NCBI RefSeq assembly: GCF_963678635.1
Contig: NC_087068.1
Span: 24,306,697-24,370,696, forward strand
From: Symsagittifera roscoffensis
Lineage: Eukaryota > Xenacoelomorpha > Acoela > Convolutidae
Direction of reading: 5' to 3'
DNA length: 64,000 nucleotides
In this document: piece after piece, positions 63,747 to 64,000 of the stretch
Layout: the number at the start of each line of letters is the position of its first letter
Numbering within the stretch: position 1 is the stretch's first letter
Made by a program: the position numbers and the translations under genes
The notes under the pieces: model-generated
Seen by the model: only the letters and a program-made list of their open reading frames with translations
Told to the model about the DNA's origin: nothing
The model's database searches: none

Positions 63747-64000
63747 AACCTAGTGTCCATGCTGTGAGTGATATTAGCTGCATCTCACATATCTATAGAA
63801 ACCATCTCATCCTCTGGTCGCTTTCAACAAGTAGCTTGACCATCCTTAGCAGAAATGACGGTGATTACGCCTTCTCTACTTCGGTGTCGTTTGAAAGTCA
63901 CTGCAACTACTTTTCGGTGCCGCGGTCTGTAATCAATAAAAATCTGAAATTTCTTGTCAGTGCTAGAACTCAAAACAAAAAGGGATATTGGACTCAGAGT
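63729..64000 (+). CDS. Continuation of the B-box protein in a shifted frame (partial)
   Basis: A second frame is open from the T9 run to the window end, about 90 codons, with a beta-strand-like, NHL- or WD-like pattern (ISCISHIYRNHLILWSLST). No splice pair with matching phase could be found between the two frames. Confidence 0.5.

Noticed and set aside
63686-63753. 68-bp intron in the B-box gene (GAG|GTAAAT to ACCTAG)
   Set aside because: Signals look acceptable but the phase is wrong: joining leads at once to a stop codon.

Overview
The window is nuclear DNA of a metazoan, most likely a marine or other invertebrate. It has spliced genes with GT-AG introns, an AT-rich background with T-rich introns, tRNA-derived SINEs and two very large LTR-retrotransposon-type elements. 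The phylum cannot be fixed from the sequence. Acceptor-plus-ATG arrangements just before two host genes leave spliced-leader trans-splicing open as a possibility.

Layout. (1) 1-12266, minus strand: a Ty3/gypsy-type element with higher GC than its surroundings. One uninterrupted 3196-codon ORF encodes Gag (coiled coil, two CCHC knuckles), protease, RT, RNase H, integrase and, at the extreme C-terminus, a domain resembling TARG1/OARD1 macrodomains. About 400 bp downstream, where env would sit, a second minus-strand ORF (759 codons visible, running off the window's left edge) encodes an SGNH/GDSL hydrolase. (2) 12267-17266: the element's upstream flank, where its 5' LTR should lie, with many dispersed copies of a CCCCTCCGGATTG-like motif, then two copies of an imperfect direct repeat. 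(3) 17441-61135, plus strand: the NMD endonuclease gene SMG6, reconstructed as 16 coding exons whose phases all close (5,439 nt, 1,812 residues plus stop), with EJC-binding-like motif, 14-3-3/TPR-like region and complete PIN catalytic aspartates. (4) Intron 6 of SMG6 carries a 20,049-bp sense-oriented env-bearing Ty3/gypsy-type element (27122-47170). It has 410-bp LTRs that differ at three positions, a CTTA target duplication, many nonsense and frameshift lesions, a mosaic internal duplication in its last ORF, and a consensus intron right after that ORF's stop codon. (5) 62325 to the right edge, plus strand: a B-box/coiled-coil (TRIM-like, RING-less) gene, apparently shifted in a T9 run.

The SMG6 introns also contain at least three interspersed repeat families, a SINE with target duplications, other tRNA-like heads, a 4 x 19-bp tandem repeat, and an isolated 78-bp piece of env-like sequence whose 11 differences from the resident element are all synonymous.

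The strongest candidates for undescribed biology are the element-1 architecture (macrodomain-tailed Pol plus SGNH esterase ORF) and the giant element 2 with its accessory ORFs, 3' intron and template-switch scar. Everything was read by eye from the sequence; family assignments rest on motif recognition, not searches.
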